Source of the DNA: Caldimonas mangrovi
GTDB taxonomy: Bacteria; Pseudomonadota; Gammaproteobacteria; Burkholderiales; Burkholderiaceae_C
Length of the DNA: 64,000 bases
NCBI RefSeq assembly: GCF_023721835.1
Contig: NZ_JAMKFE010000010.1
Span: 157,980 to 221,979, forward strand
Reading direction: 5' to 3'
The position numbers and the translations under genes were made by a program. The notes below the pieces were generated by a model. That model had not been told where the DNA came from, did not search any database, and saw nothing but the letters and a program-made list of their open reading frames with translations. Positions 7,664 to 19,114 of this stretch are shown here, piece by piece (the first letter of the stretch is position 1; every line of letters starts with the position of its first letter).

Positions 7664-8368
7664 ATGACCGACGCCCCCCGCATCCTCATTGCCGACGACG
7701 AAGCCGAGTTGCGCGGGCTGCTGCAGCGCTACTTCACCGAGCAGGGGCTGGGGGTGCGCGTGGTGGCGGACGCGGCGGCCGCCGAACGACTGCTCGCCCG
7801 CGAGCGCTTCGACGTGCTGGTGCTCGACGTGATGATGGTGGGCGAGGACGGCCTGTCGCTGTGCCGGCGGCTGCGCGCGCAGGGCGAGACGGTGCCCATC
7901 CTGATGCTCACCGCGCGCGGCGACCCGATCGACCGCGTCGTCGGCCTGGAGATGGGAGCGGACGACTATCTGTCCAAACCGTTCAACCCCCGCGAACTGC
8001 TGGCGCGCGTGCAGGCGATGGTGCGCCGCCAACGCATGCTCGGTGCGCATGGCGGCCCGCTCGGCGACGCGCCCGTCTCCTTCGGCCGCTATACGCTGCA
8101 CGCCACGCAGCGCTGGCTTGAAAAAGACGGCCAGGCGGTGCCGTTGACCACGGCCGAGTTCTGCCTGCTGCACGCGCTGGTCAGCCATGCCGGCCGGCCC
8201 CTCGGGCGCGACCGGCTGATCGAACTCACGCACGGCCGCGACCACGAGGCCACCGACCGCAGCATCGACGTGCAGGTGATGCGGCTGCGGCGGCTGATCG
8301 AGGAGGACCCGGCAGCGCCCCGGCACATCAAGACGGTCTGGGGCGTGGGCTACGTTTTCGTGCCATGA
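7664..8368 (+). CDS. ompR: OmpR-type response regulator
   Basis: 234 residues. The receiver domain (1-120) has acidic residues D11-D12, phospho-acceptor D55 (VLVLDVMM), the T of MLTARGD and K of LSKPF. The C-terminal winged-helix domain ends RLRRLIEEDPAAPRHIKTVWGVGYVFVP, nearly the text of E. coli OmpR, which also uses D55. It should bind DNA after phosphorylation by the kinase encoded next. ATG and stop overlap with envZ (ATGA), so the pair is translationally coupled. A tandem 10-base repeat upstream is a candidate autoregulatory site. Confidence 0.93.
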   Translation: MTDAPRILIADDEAELRGLLQRYFTEQGLGVRVVADAAAAERLLARERFDVLVLDVMMVGEDGLSLCRRLRAQGETVPILMLTARGDPIDRVVGLEMGADDYLSKPFNPRELLARVQAMVRRQRMLGAHGGPLGDAPVSFGRYTLHATQRWLEKDGQAVPLTTAEFCLLHALVSHAGRPLGRDRLIELTHGRDHEATDRSIDVQVMRLRRLIEEDPAAPRHIKTVWGVGYVFVP

Positions 8369-9678
8369 GGCTGCTGCCGCGCTCGCTGTTCCGGCGCAAC
8401 CTGCTGCTCATCGTCGGGTTGATCCTGCTCGGCCAGATCGCCAATGCCGTGTTGTTCCGCGAGTTGGTGATGAAGCCGCGGCTGCAACTGGCCGCCGATG
8501 CGGCCGTCAGCGAGCTGCTGGGGCTGCGCGAGGCCTTGCAGGCGGTGCCCGCGGGGCTGCGCGGTGAGGTGCTGGAACGTTTCAACCGCCACACCCGCGC
8601 CGTGGACGGGCCCGACGACCCGACCCGGCTGCTGCGGCGTGCCCGCCGGCTGCTGGAGCGCGGCTTCGTCGAGCAGGTGGGGCGAAGGGTCGCACCATAC
8701 GATATCGGCGTGGCGTGGCGCGACCAGGGTCGCGACGCGCTCGTGGCGCAGCTGCGGCTCGAAGGCTCGGACTATCGGATCGATGTGCCGAGCCCGATGC
8801 TGGCACGTCAGTTCTCGCGCACGTGGCTGCTCAGCAGCGTGGCAACCGGGCTGCTGGCGGTGCTCGGTGCGTGGCTGATCCAGCGGCGCATCAACCGGCC
8901 GTTGAATGAACTCGTGGACGCCGCCGCTGCATTCGGCCAGGGCAATACGCCGCCGGCGTTGCCCGAAGACGGCCCGCCGGAGATCGCCACCGTCGCGCAC
9001 GCCTTCAACCAGATGGTCGCCAGCCTCTCTCGCAACGAGCAGGAGCGCAGCCTGATGCTGGCGGGCTTGTCGCACGACCTGCGCACGCCGCTCGCCAAGA
9101 TGCGGCTGGCGAGCGAAATGCTGCAGGGCCGAGGCGACGCGGAACTGCTCGCCAGCCTGGACCGCAACATCGAGGCGATGGACCGGCTGCTGACGCAATT
9201 CCTCGACTTCACCCGCCTCGGTGCGGCCGCCGGTGCGTCGCACGGGCCACTGACCGAGACCGACCTGAACGAGGTCGCACGTGAGGCTGTGTTGCTGGCC
9301 GGCGAGGGCATCTCGTTCGTGCCCGGCACCTTGTCGTCGCTGCGCCTGCAGCCTGACGCCGTGCGGCGCCTGGTACTGAATCTGGTCGTCAACGCGCAGC
9401 GCCATGGCGCACCGCCGATCGAGGTCGCGACCGGTACCCGAGGCGCCGAGACCTGGCTGGAAGTGCGTGACCGTGGCCCCGGCATTGCACCCGAAGTGGC
9501 CGAGACGTTGAAGGAGCCGTTTGCCCGCGGTGACCGTGCACGCGGCGGCGCCGACGGCGCCGGCCTCGGCCTCGCCATCGTCGAGCGGATTGCGCGCATG
9601 CACGGTGCGCGGCTCGACCTGCTGCCGCGCAGCGGCGGAGGACTCGTGGCGCGGGTGACCTGGGGCGGCCGCGCGTGA
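8365..9678 (+). CDS. envZ: EnvZ-type sensor histidine kinase
   Basis: 437 residues. The first transmembrane helix is at about 12-32 and the second at about 154-172, with a periplasmic sensor region between. A HAMP linker follows (RRINRPLNELVDAAAAF). The H-box AGLSHDLRTPL carries the phospho-accepting H237, and the ATPase domain has N-box LVVNAQRHG, DRGPGIAP and GAGLGLAIVERI. Layout and length match EnvZ (histidine 243 in E. coli). It phosphorylates and dephosphorylates the OmpR protein encoded just upstream. Signal sensed is unknown here; osmolarity or envelope state is the family precedent. Confidence 0.92.
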   Translation: MRLLPRSLFRRNLLLIVGLILLGQIANAVLFRELVMKPRLQLAADAAVSELLGLREALQAVPAGLRGEVLERFNRHTRAVDGPDDPTRLLRRARRLLERGFVEQVGRRVAPYDIGVAWRDQGRDALVAQLRLEGSDYRIDVPSPMLARQFSRTWLLSSVATGLLAVLGAWLIQRRINRPLNELVDAAAAFGQGNTPPALPEDGPPEIATVAHAFNQMVASLSRNEQERSLMLAGLSHDLRTPLAKMRLASEMLQGRGDAELLASLDRNIEAMDRLLTQFLDFTRLGAAAGASHGPLTETDLNEVAREAVLLAGEGISFVPGTLSSLRLQPDAVRRLVLNLVVNAQRHGAPPIEVATGTRGAETWLEVRDRGPGIAPEVAETLKEPFARGDRARGGADGAGLGLAIVERIARMHGARLDLLPRSGGGLVARVTWGGRA

Positions 9679-9699
9679 GTCGGCCTGCCTCGCCGGGCG

Positions 9700-10425
9700 T
9701 CAGCAGCCGAGCGACACTGCCTGCACCGGCCGCCCGGTGGCCGCGTCGTGCACCACCAGCACGACGCGGCGCGCCCGCTCGCCGGGCGGCACCTGCAGCG
9801 TGAAGTGCTGGGTTGCGCCGGCGTGGGCAGAGCGCATCGGCAGTTCGCGGTAGTGCCGCACCACCGCGTCGTGATGCAGCGTAGCGCCGTCGTTCTCGCC
9901 GGCCTTCACGGTCGTGCGGTGGCCGTCCTCGGTGACGGCCCAGTAGGCGCCCAGCGCAGGCGCGCCGGCGTGGGGGCGGATCTCGGCCTCGTAGGTGCCG
10001 GCTGCAAGGCGGCGCAGGCTGGCGTCCGCCAGGGCCGCGCCAGGCCCGGGCAGGCGGGTGATGCGGTGCCAGTCCTTGCGGTCTTCGCCATCAAGCACGA
10101 CCTGCGGCGTGTAGACGAAGCCCAGGCCGAGCCGGTGCTGCCATTGCCGTTGCCGTTGGGTGTAGGCGGGGCTGGCGTAGCGGTCAGGCCAGCCGAGGCG
10201 GTCCCAGTAGTCCACGTGAAAGGCCAGCGCAATGACACCTGGGCCGGACTGCCGTTGCGTCAGCCAGCGGTCGGCCGGCGGGCATGAACTGCAGCCTTCG
10301 GAGGTGTACAGCTCGACCACGGTCGGCACGGTCGGGCCCCCGTGCGCCTGGCACGTGGCCTGTGCCTGCAGCGGGCCGGCGGCGCACGCCAGGGCGGCGG
10401 CCAGGACGTGGACAGGAGTGTTCAT
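9700..10425 (-). CDS. DUF1223 thioredoxin-like exported protein
   Basis: 241 residues with a Sec signal peptide (AAALACAAGPLQAQA). The core VVELYTSEGCSSCPPADRWL is the signature of DUF1223, a thioredoxin-fold family with a C-x-x-C motif (CSSC), followed by VIALAFHVDYWDRLGW and YTPQVVLDG. It is predicted to be periplasmic; redox activity is plausible from the fold but unproven for the family. The gene stands alone, converging on envZ and diverging from tex across a 133-base gap. Confidence 0.85.
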   Translation of the reverse strand: MNTPVHVLAAALACAAGPLQAQATCQAHGGPTVPTVVELYTSEGCSSCPPADRWLTQRQSGPGVIALAFHVDYWDRLGWPDRYASPAYTQRQRQWQHRLGLGFVYTPQVVLDGEDRKDWHRITRLPGPGAALADASLRRLAAGTYEAEIRPHAGAPALGAYWAVTEDGHRTTVKAGENDGATLHHDAVVRHYRELPMRSAHAGATQHFTLQVPPGERARRVVLVVHDAATGRPVQAVSLGC

Positions 10426-10558
10426 CGGCGACTCCGGCAGATCTGATGTGCATGGGTCGCAGAGAGCGTGACATTCCTTACACCGGGCGACGGGTCGGCC
10501 AAAAGCCCGCTGTCGCTATGGCAAACTGCGCCCCTTTCTTGGAACCACTGGGACGCGA

Positions 10559-12898
<2,340 letters not shown>

Positions 12899-12908
12899 AC
12901 GCGTATCG

Positions 12909-12949
12909 AGGCGCAACGCACCTGCCGCGTCGGCGGGTGCGCCTCTTAC
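12909..12949 (+). terminator. Bulged hairpin after tex, possible terminator
   Basis: GAGGCGCA at 12909-12916 pairs perfectly with TGCGCCTC at 12939-12946. An inner GCCG/CGGC stem lies between, and the outer stem is followed by TTAC. It starts 11 bases after the tex stop. The T run is poor, so termination strength is uncertain. Confidence 0.4.
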
Positions 12950-12980
12950 CATGGCCGTCTCATCGACTCAGGAGACAGCC

Positions 12981-13508
12981 ATGCATTTGACCCGTTGCAT
13001 CGTCCCCGCCGCCGCGGTCGCCTTGCTGGCCGCCTGCAGCCATGGCATGCATCACGGCGGCGCCGCGGCCGTGGCCGAGCTGCAGCCCACGCGCGGCAAC
13101 ACGACCGCCGGCAGTGTGCGCTTCGAGCAGCACGGCCCGCATGTGATGGTGTTCGCGCGCGTGACCGGCTTGCAGCCGAACCGGGAGCACGGCTTCCACG
13201 TGCACGAGAAGGGCGATTGTTCCAGCGGCGACGGCATGAGCGCCGGCGGGCACTTCAACCCGCTCGGCAAGCCGCACGGCCACCCGGCCAAGAGCGACCA
13301 TCACGCCGGCGACATGCCCAACCTGAAGGCCGACGGCCACGGCATCGCCGAGGCGAAGTTCCATCTCGATGGCGTCACGGTCGGCTCCGGCGCCACCGAC
13401 ATCGTCGGCAAGGGGCTGATCGTGCATGCCAACCCCGACGACTACACCTCGCAGCCGGTGGGCAATGCGGGGGGGCGCCTCGCCTGCGCGGTGATCGTGA
13501 AACGCTGA
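12981..13508 (+). CDS. sodC: Cu/Zn superoxide dismutase lipoprotein
   Basis: 175 residues. Signal peptide with lipobox LAAC (Cys19), then a His-rich stretch. Copper and zinc ligands are visible in the family order: HGFHVHEKGDCS, the GGHFNPLGKPHGHP loop, HHAGDMPNL, and a final GGRLACAV with the conserved disulfide Cys. The enzyme dismutates superoxide in the periplasm; the lipobox suggests anchoring in the inner or outer membrane. AGGAGA at 12970-12975 precedes the ATG. Extra histidines after the lipobox (HGMHHGG) may help metal capture. The gene is monocistronic by appearance. Confidence 0.92.
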   Translation: MHLTRCIVPAAAVALLAACSHGMHHGGAAAVAELQPTRGNTTAGSVRFEQHGPHVMVFARVTGLQPNREHGFHVHEKGDCSSGDGMSAGGHFNPLGKPHGHPAKSDHHAGDMPNLKADGHGIAEAKFHLDGVTVGSGATDIVGKGLIVHANPDDYTSQPVGNAGGRLACAVIVKR

Positions 13509-13533
13509 CGCCTGCCGGACTGACGCCCGTGGC

Positions 13534-13571
13534 CGCACGCCCGATAATCTGCGTTTTCGCACGGGCGTGCG
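13534..13571 (+). promoter_or_regulatory. Nested inverted repeat with GATAAT box before the patatin-like gene
   Basis: CGCACGCCCG (13534-13543) pairs perfectly with CGGGCGTGCG (13562-13571). The interval contains GATAAT (13543-13548), a good -10-like hexamer, and an inner TGCG-TTTT-CGCA hairpin. It lies between sodC and the patatin-like gene. It could be a promoter overlapping an operator, a leader hairpin, or a terminator for sodC lacking a T tract. Confidence 0.35.
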
Positions 13572-13611
13572 TCGCTGACTCGACGGCGCAGGCCCTGAAG
13601 ACTTCCAGGGC

Positions 13612-14718
13612 ATGCAAGCACTACAGATCTATGCCGGGCCGCGTGCGCTCCAGCACATCCGCGAACGCGGGCTGCGCCCGCGTGACGTCCGCGCCGTCGC
13701 GGGCGCTGCCGGCGGGCCGAAAGGCCTCATCCTCAACCACCTCGATCGCCATGTGTTCGGATCCTGGCTGCCGTCGAGCGAGCACACGGTCCACCTGATC
13801 GGTGCGTCGATCGGGGGCTGGCGCATGGCCGCCGGGGCGCTGGCCGACCCGGCTGGTGCTTTCGAGCGTCTGGCCCGGGACTACATCCACGAGCGCTACG
13901 AGATCGAGCCGGGACGGCGCACGCCGAGTGCCGAGCAGGTGAGCCGGCGTTTCGCGGCCGAATTGGCGGCTTTCTTCGACGGGCAGATCGACCGGGTGGT
14001 GGCGCACCCGCGCTACCGGCTGCACATCGTCACGTCGCGCGGCCGGCACCTGCTGTCCCGGGAAGGGCGCTGGCGCACACCGCTCGGCTACCTGGGCGCG
14101 GTGCTCAGCAACGCGGCGAGTCGCAAGGCCCTGAGCGCATGGCTCGAGCGAGTGGTGTTCTCGACGCCCGGCGAAGCGTTGCCGCTGAAGCTGAACGACC
14201 TCAGGCACCGCCTGGTGCCGCTCGATACGCGCAACTTCACGCCGGCGCTGCTGGCTTCGTGCTCGATCCCTTTCGTGCTGAAGGCGGTGCATGACATCCC
14301 CGGCGGGCCGCCCGGCGCGTACTGGGACGGCGGCATCACCGACTACCACCTGCACTGGAACTACAGCTCGCTGCTCGGTGCCGCACAGGCGCAGGCCGAC
14401 GAGTGCGGTGGCCTGGTGCTGTATCCGCACTTCCAGCAGGCGCTGGTGCCCGGATGGCTCGACAAGGCCTGGAAGGCGCGGCACCGCGCGACGCCGTATC
14501 TCGACAACGTGGTGGTGCTCGCGCCGCGTGCTGATTGGGTGCGCACGCTGCCGAACGCCAAGCTGCCCGATCGCCAGGATTTCAAGCGCTACGGTGCCGA
14601 CGTCGAGGCGCGGATGCGCGACTGGAGCCGGGCCGTGGCAGACAGCGAACGCCTGGCCGACGAATGGGCGCAGTGGCTGGCGCGCGGCACGCCGGTGGAA
14701 GCCGTCCAGCCACTCTGA
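13612..14718 (+). CDS. Patatin-like phospholipase family protein
   Basis: 368 residues. An oxyanion-loop-like AGAAGGPKG near residue 30, nucleophile elbow GASIGGW (G-x-S-x-G) near residue 65, and a DGG-type motif (YWDGGITDYHLH) carrying the catalytic Asp of the Ser-Asp dyad. These are the marks of the patatin fold. No signal peptide, so it is probably cytoplasmic or injected. Substrate is not predictable; lipid acyl hydrolysis is the family activity. ATG at 13612 is adopted; no strong ribosome-binding site is visible. The next gene follows after 48 bases. Confidence 0.8.
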   Translation: MQALQIYAGPRALQHIRERGLRPRDVRAVAGAAGGPKGLILNHLDRHVFGSWLPSSEHTVHLIGASIGGWRMAAGALADPAGAFERLARDYIHERYEIEPGRRTPSAEQVSRRFAAELAAFFDGQIDRVVAHPRYRLHIVTSRGRHLLSREGRWRTPLGYLGAVLSNAASRKALSAWLERVVFSTPGEALPLKLNDLRHRLVPLDTRNFTPALLASCSIPFVLKAVHDIPGGPPGAYWDGGITDYHLHWNYSSLLGAAQAQADECGGLVLYPHFQQALVPGWLDKAWKARHRATPYLDNVVVLAPRADWVRTLPNAKLPDRQDFKRYGADVEARMRDWSRAVADSERLADEWAQWLARGTPVEAVQPL

Positions 14719-14766
14719 ATACACTAGGTCCCGACCCGCCGCCCGACAAGGCGGGTGGAGCATTGC

Positions 14767-16086
14767 ATGGGCCTCACCGCCAGCCTGTTTTTCATCGCGC
14801 TGCTGATCGGCGCCAGCGCGTTCTTTTCGATCGCCGAGATCTCGATGGCGGCGGCCCGCCGGCTGCGTCTGCGCCAGATGGCCGACGAAGGCGAGCCTCG
14901 CGCGCAACGGGTGATCGAGGTGCAGGAGCAACCGGGCAACTACTTCACCGTGGTGCAGATCGGGCTCAACGCGGTGGCCATTCTCGGCGGCATCGTCGGG
15001 GAGGGGGCGCTGACGCCCTACATCGTGCAGATGCTGCTGTGGACCGATATCGCCGACGGCACCGCCCAGTCGCTCGGCCTGGTGCTGTCCTTTCTGGTGA
15101 TCACGTCGCTGTTCATCCTGTTTGCCGACCTGTTCCCCAAGCGGCTGGGCATGATCCAGCCCGAGCAGGTGGCGATCCGCGTGGTGCGGCCGATGCAGTG
15201 GTGGGCCGCGCTGCTGAAGCCGGTGGTGTGGGTGTTCAACAGCCTGGCCAATGCGTTGTTCACGCTGTTCGGCTTGCCGGCCAAACGCGACGACCGCATC
15301 ACGCACGACGACATCCTGGCGCTGGCCGAGGCCGGGGCCCAGGCGGGCCTGCTGCTGGAGCAGGAGCAGCAGGTGATCGCCAACGTGTTCGAACTCGACG
15401 TGCGCACCGTCGAGAGCGCCATGACCTCGCGCGAGCGCATCGTCTACTTCCTGCTCGACGACGACGAGGAGCAGATCCGCACCCGCATCGCCGCCGAGCC
15501 GCACTCGACCTACCTGGTCTGCGACGAGCACATCGACCAGGTGGTCGGCTACGTCGACGCGGCCGACCTGTTCCAGCGCGTGCTGACCAACGAGCCGATC
15601 TCGCTGCAGCCGCCGGCCTCCGAGGGGCTGCTGCAGAAGGTGCTGATCGTGCCGGACCGCATCACGCTGTCGGAGATGCTGACGCAGTTCCGTCAGGCGC
15701 ACGAGGACTTCGCGGTGATCGTCAACGAGTACAGCCTGGTGGTCGGCGTCATCACGCTCAACGACGTGATGAGCACCGTGATGGGCAGCCTGGTCGGGCC
15801 GCACGACGAAGAGCAGATCGTGCGGCGTGACGACGGTTCGTGGCTGATCGACGGCGTGACGCCCATCGTCGACGTGATGCGCGCGATCGGGCTGGAGGAG
15901 CTGCCGCACACCGGCCAGTACGACACGCTGGCCGGCTTCCTGATGGTGATGCTGCGCCGCATCCCGCGGCGCACCGACAGCGTCACCTGGGACGGCTACA
16001 AGTTCGAGGTGATGGACGTCGACAGCTACCGCATCGACCAGGTCATGGTGACGCGGCTCGCGGCGATCGCGCCGCCGCCGGCATAG
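14767..16086 (+). CDS. CNNM/CorC-type hemolysin-family membrane protein
   Basis: 439 residues. An N-terminal CNNM (DUF21) membrane domain with about four hydrophobic helices and the conserved FFSIAEISMAAARRLRLRQMA entry, followed by two CBS domains (about 205-330, including VMGSLVG near the end) and a C-terminal CorC/HlyC domain (WLIDGVTPIVDVMRAIG; YKFEVMDVDSYRIDQV). Relatives such as YtfL/PaeA act in polyamine or Mg/Co homeostasis rather than as hemolysins. The ATG at 14767 begins at the first membrane helix; a GTG at 14755 is possible. It converges on the iron alcohol dehydrogenase gene. Confidence 0.88.
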   Translation: MGLTASLFFIALLIGASAFFSIAEISMAAARRLRLRQMADEGEPRAQRVIEVQEQPGNYFTVVQIGLNAVAILGGIVGEGALTPYIVQMLLWTDIADGTAQSLGLVLSFLVITSLFILFADLFPKRLGMIQPEQVAIRVVRPMQWWAALLKPVVWVFNSLANALFTLFGLPAKRDDRITHDDILALAEAGAQAGLLLEQEQQVIANVFELDVRTVESAMTSRERIVYFLLDDDEEQIRTRIAAEPHSTYLVCDEHIDQVVGYVDAADLFQRVLTNEPISLQPPASEGLLQKVLIVPDRITLSEMLTQFRQAHEDFAVIVNEYSLVVGVITLNDVMSTVMGSLVGPHDEEQIVRRDDGSWLIDGVTPIVDVMRAIGLEELPHTGQYDTLAGFLMVMLRRIPRRTDSVTWDGYKFEVMDVDSYRIDQVMVTRLAAIAPPPA

Positions 16087-16093
16087 GGCGGCC

Positions 16094-17230
16094 TCACATC
16101 GACGCTTCGAGCATCTCGCGGTAGTCCTCGGCGCCGGCCAGCCGCGGGTTGGTCTTGTGGCAGTGGTCGGCCAGCGCGCCGTCGATCACCTTGCCGAAGC
16201 ATGCGCGCTCGACGCCCATCGCGGCCAGCCCGGCCGGCAGGCCGAGCCGGGCGTTCATCTCGAGGATCGCGTCCGGGATGTCGCCGGCCGAAGCCAGCCC
16301 CATCGCATGTGCCATTCGCTCGAGCCGTCGCTCGCTGCGCACCGAGTCGGCCTGCGCATTGAAGCGCACCACGGCCGGCAGGAACATCGCATTCAAGGTG
16401 CCGTGGTGCAGCCGCGGGTTCACGCCGCCCAGGCTGTGGCTCAGGCTGTGCACACAACCCAGGCCTTTCTGGAACGCCATCGCGCCCTGCATGGACGCGC
16501 TCATCATCTGGCGGCGCGCCTCGCGGTCGGCGCCGTTCGAGCAAGCCCGGCCGATGTGTGCCCAGCCGCGCTCCAGCCCGTCGAGTGCGATGCCGTCGGC
16601 CGGCGGGTTGAAGGCGGCCGACATGAAGGTTTCCATGCAGTGCGCGATCGCGTCCATGCCGGTGGCAGCGGTCAGGCCGGCTGGGAGTCCGAGCGTCAGC
16701 TCGGGGTCGCAGATCGCGGTCTTCGGGACCAGGTGCCACGAATGGAAGCCGAGCTTGCGGCCGTCGTCGACGATGACGATGGCGCCGCGCGCCACTTCGC
16801 TGCCGGTGCCGGCCGTCGTCGGCACCGCGATCAGCGGCGCGACGCGCTCGGTGATCTTCGGGCTGCCGCCTTCGATCGTTGCGTACGTCTTCAGCGGGCC
16901 GGGATGGGTGGCGGCGATCGCGACGCCCTTGGCGAGGTCGATGCTCGAGCCGCCACCGACCGCGACCAGGCCGTCGCAGCCTTCGCGCTGGAACACCTCG
17001 ACGGCGGCACGCACGGCTGCCTCGGTCGGGTTGGACGGCGTCTGGTCGAACACCGCGCAGCTCGAGCCGGACATGGCGTCGAGGGCACGCTGCAGCACGC
17101 CTGCCGCGCGCACGCCGGCGTCGGTGACGACCAGCGGCCGGCGAATGCCTGCGCGCTCGCATTCCTGCGGCAGCAGCATGACGGCGCCGAAGTCGAACTG
17201 GATCTGGGTGACGTAGTGGATGAGGGACAT
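16094..17230 (-). CDS. Iron-type (group III) alcohol dehydrogenase
   Basis: 378 residues, usual family length. NAD-binding GGGSSIDLAKG, PTTAGTGSEV, and the iron ligand set: Asp in TAICDPELTLGLP, His in GMDAIAHCMETF, and two His in GCVHSLSHSLGG and LHHGTLNAM. The enzyme oxidises alcohols or reduces aldehydes, or acts on hydroxyacids or maleylacetate; the substrate is not settled by sequence. The start gives MSLIHYVTQIQFDFGA, a normal N-terminus. It is divergent (88-base gap) from the exported hydratase-like gene. Confidence 0.9.
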   Translation of the reverse strand: MSLIHYVTQIQFDFGAVMLLPQECERAGIRRPLVVTDAGVRAAGVLQRALDAMSGSSCAVFDQTPSNPTEAAVRAAVEVFQREGCDGLVAVGGGSSIDLAKGVAIAATHPGPLKTYATIEGGSPKITERVAPLIAVPTTAGTGSEVARGAIVIVDDGRKLGFHSWHLVPKTAICDPELTLGLPAGLTAATGMDAIAHCMETFMSAAFNPPADGIALDGLERGWAHIGRACSNGADREARRQMMSASMQGAMAFQKGLGCVHSLSHSLGGVNPRLHHGTLNAMFLPAVVRFNAQADSVRSERRLERMAHAMGLASAGDIPDAILEMNARLGLPAGLAAMGVERACFGKVIDGALADHCHKTNPRLAGAEDYREMLEASM

Positions 17231-17318
17231 GGCAGTGAAGTGCGGCGCGCAGCGCGCACACGGGGGCAGATGAAGACCAGTATGCTTGCCGTCCTGACGG
17301 AGACCATCGGGAGACACC

Positions 17319-18176
17319 ATGACGCGACCGTTCTTGCGCTGCCTGGCAGCATTCACGCTGGCGGCCTCGGCCGCTGTCTCGCACGCGACATGCCCGGGCG
17401 ACGTGGAGACTGCGGTGCTGGTGGCCCGCTACATGAGCCTCCAACCGGCCGACAACCCGCCGCCGATGAGCATCGGGGACGCCGAGTGCGGGCGCGACAA
17501 GATGGTCCGCTTCATGGAGCAGCAGCTGGGGCTGCGTGCCGGCTACAAGGCGGGCCTGACCAACCCTGCAGTGCAGAAGCGATTCAAGCACGACGCCCCG
17601 GTACGCGGTGTGCTGTTCTCGGCAATGCTGCTGCCCGACGGCGCGCAGTTCCCGGCGAAGTTCGGCGCACGGCCGTTGTTCGAGGCCGACCTGATGGTGC
17701 GCGTCAAGGACGAGGGTGTCCACGACGCGAAGACGCCGGCCGAGGTGCTGCAGCACCTCGAGGCGATCATCCCGCTGATCGAGCTGCCTGATCTGATCGT
17801 GCGCGACCCGTCCCGGCTCGACGGCCCCGGTGTCGCCTCGATCAACGTCGGTGCGCGCTGGGCCGTGATGGGTGCCGAAATCAAGCCGACGCCGGCGATG
17901 GAAGCGCAGTTGGCCCGCATGGTCGTCAAGGTCCTGGATGGGGACGGTCGCGAGCTGGACCGCGGTCAGGGCTCGGACGTGCTGGGCCACCCGCTCAACG
18001 CCGTGATCTGGCTGGCGCAGGACGTCGCCCGCGGCGGCGGGCGGCTGAAGCGCGGCGACCTGCTGAGCCTGGGCTCGTTCTCGAAACTGATGCCGCCGAA
18101 GCCCGGCCTGTGGGTCAAGGTGGTCTACGAAGGACTGGAAGGCACGCCGGAGGTCGGCGTGAGTTTTCGCGAATGA
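17319..18176 (+). CDS. 2-keto-4-pentenoate hydratase-like protein with a signal peptide
   Basis: 285 residues. The body resembles the MhpD/FAH hydratase family: GLRAGYKAGLTNPAVQ, APVRGVLFSAMLLPDG, a FEADLMVRV metal-ligand region and GHPLNAVIWLAQDV. Unusually, it begins MTRPFLRCLAAFTLAASAAVSHATCPG, a convincing Sec signal peptide with cleavage after SHA. Classical hydratases of aromatic catabolism are cytoplasmic, so the substrate may differ. GGGAGA at 17308-17313 supports the start. Its stop overlaps the esterase start by ATGA, beginning a three-gene coupled run. Confidence 0.75.
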   Translation: MTRPFLRCLAAFTLAASAAVSHATCPGDVETAVLVARYMSLQPADNPPPMSIGDAECGRDKMVRFMEQQLGLRAGYKAGLTNPAVQKRFKHDAPVRGVLFSAMLLPDGAQFPAKFGARPLFEADLMVRVKDEGVHDAKTPAEVLQHLEAIIPLIELPDLIVRDPSRLDGPGVASINVGARWAVMGAEIKPTPAMEAQLARMVVKVLDGDGRELDRGQGSDVLGHPLNAVIWLAQDVARGGGRLKRGDLLSLGSFSKLMPPKPGLWVKVVYEGLEGTPEVGVSFRE

Positions 18177-19114
18177 CGCCATCGCTGCTGCTGACCCCCA
18201 AGATGCGCGGCGTGATCGACCGGATCCACCGCGCGCACCGCCCGCCGTACCACTCGTTGCCGCCGACGGAGGCGCGCCTGGCCTACGAGGCCGCGGCCGA
18301 GATCCTTGACCTGCCGCGTGCGCCGCTGCCGCGTGTCGAGGACCTGACGCTGCCCGCCGACGACGGCACGCCGCTGCGTGCCCGGCTGTATGCCTCGTCG
18401 CACGGACGGCTGCCGGTGCTGCTGTACCTGCATGGCGGCGGCTTCACGATCGGCGGCATCGAGACGCACGACAGCCTGTGCCGCCAGTTCGCGCTGCGCA
18501 GCGGCGCGGCCGTGGTCTCGCTCGAATACCGGCTGGCGCCCGAGCACCGCTTTCCGACCGCGGTGGAGGACGCCTGGGCCGGGCTGCGCCGCTTGCACGA
18601 GCAGGCTGCGGCGCTGGGGCTCGACGGCACGCGGCTGGCGGTCGGCGGCGACAGCGCAGGCGGCACGCTGGCCGCGGTGTGTGCAATCCTGGCGCGCGAC
18701 GCCGGCCTGCCGCTCGCACTGCAACTGCTCATCACGCCGGGCACGACGGCCTACCAGGACACCGGTTCGCACACCTTGTTCGCCAACGGCTTCATCCTGG
18801 AGCAGGCCGCGATCGACTGGTTCTTCGACCAGTACATCGAGCACCGCCATCGCAACGACTGGCGCTTCGCGCCATTGAACGCCGACGACGTCGAAGGTGT
18901 CGCGCCGGCATGGGTCTGCCTGGCCGAATGCGACCCGCTGGTCGACGAAGGTATCGCCTATGCCGACCGGCTGCGCATGGCCGGTGTCGCCGTTACCCTG
19001 GACCTGTACAAAGGCGTCACGCACGACTTCATCAAGATGGGCCGTGCGATCCCCGAGGCACTGCAGGCCCAGGCCGCCGGTGCCCAACTGCTCCAGGAGG
19101 TGCTGTTCCCATGA
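18173..19114 (+). CDS. HSL-family alpha/beta hydrolase (esterase)
   Basis: 313 residues. The oxyanion motif HGGGF (LYLHGGGFTIGG) and nucleophile elbow GGDSAGG place it in the hormone-sensitive-lipase family. The Asp (ECDPLVDEG) and His (GVTHDF) of the triad are in normal order. It is expected to hydrolyse short to medium acyl esters in the cytoplasm. Start and stop overlap both neighbours by ATGA, so hydratase, esterase and thioesterase-GNAT should be made together. Confidence 0.9.
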   Translation: MTPSLLLTPKMRGVIDRIHRAHRPPYHSLPPTEARLAYEAAAEILDLPRAPLPRVEDLTLPADDGTPLRARLYASSHGRLPVLLYLHGGGFTIGGIETHDSLCRQFALRSGAAVVSLEYRLAPEHRFPTAVEDAWAGLRRLHEQAAALGLDGTRLAVGGDSAGGTLAAVCAILARDAGLPLALQLLITPGTTAYQDTGSHTLFANGFILEQAAIDWFFDQYIEHRHRNDWRFAPLNADDVEGVAPAWVCLAECDPLVDEGIAYADRLRMAGVAVTLDLYKGVTHDFIKMGRAIPEALQAQAAGAQLLQEVLFP

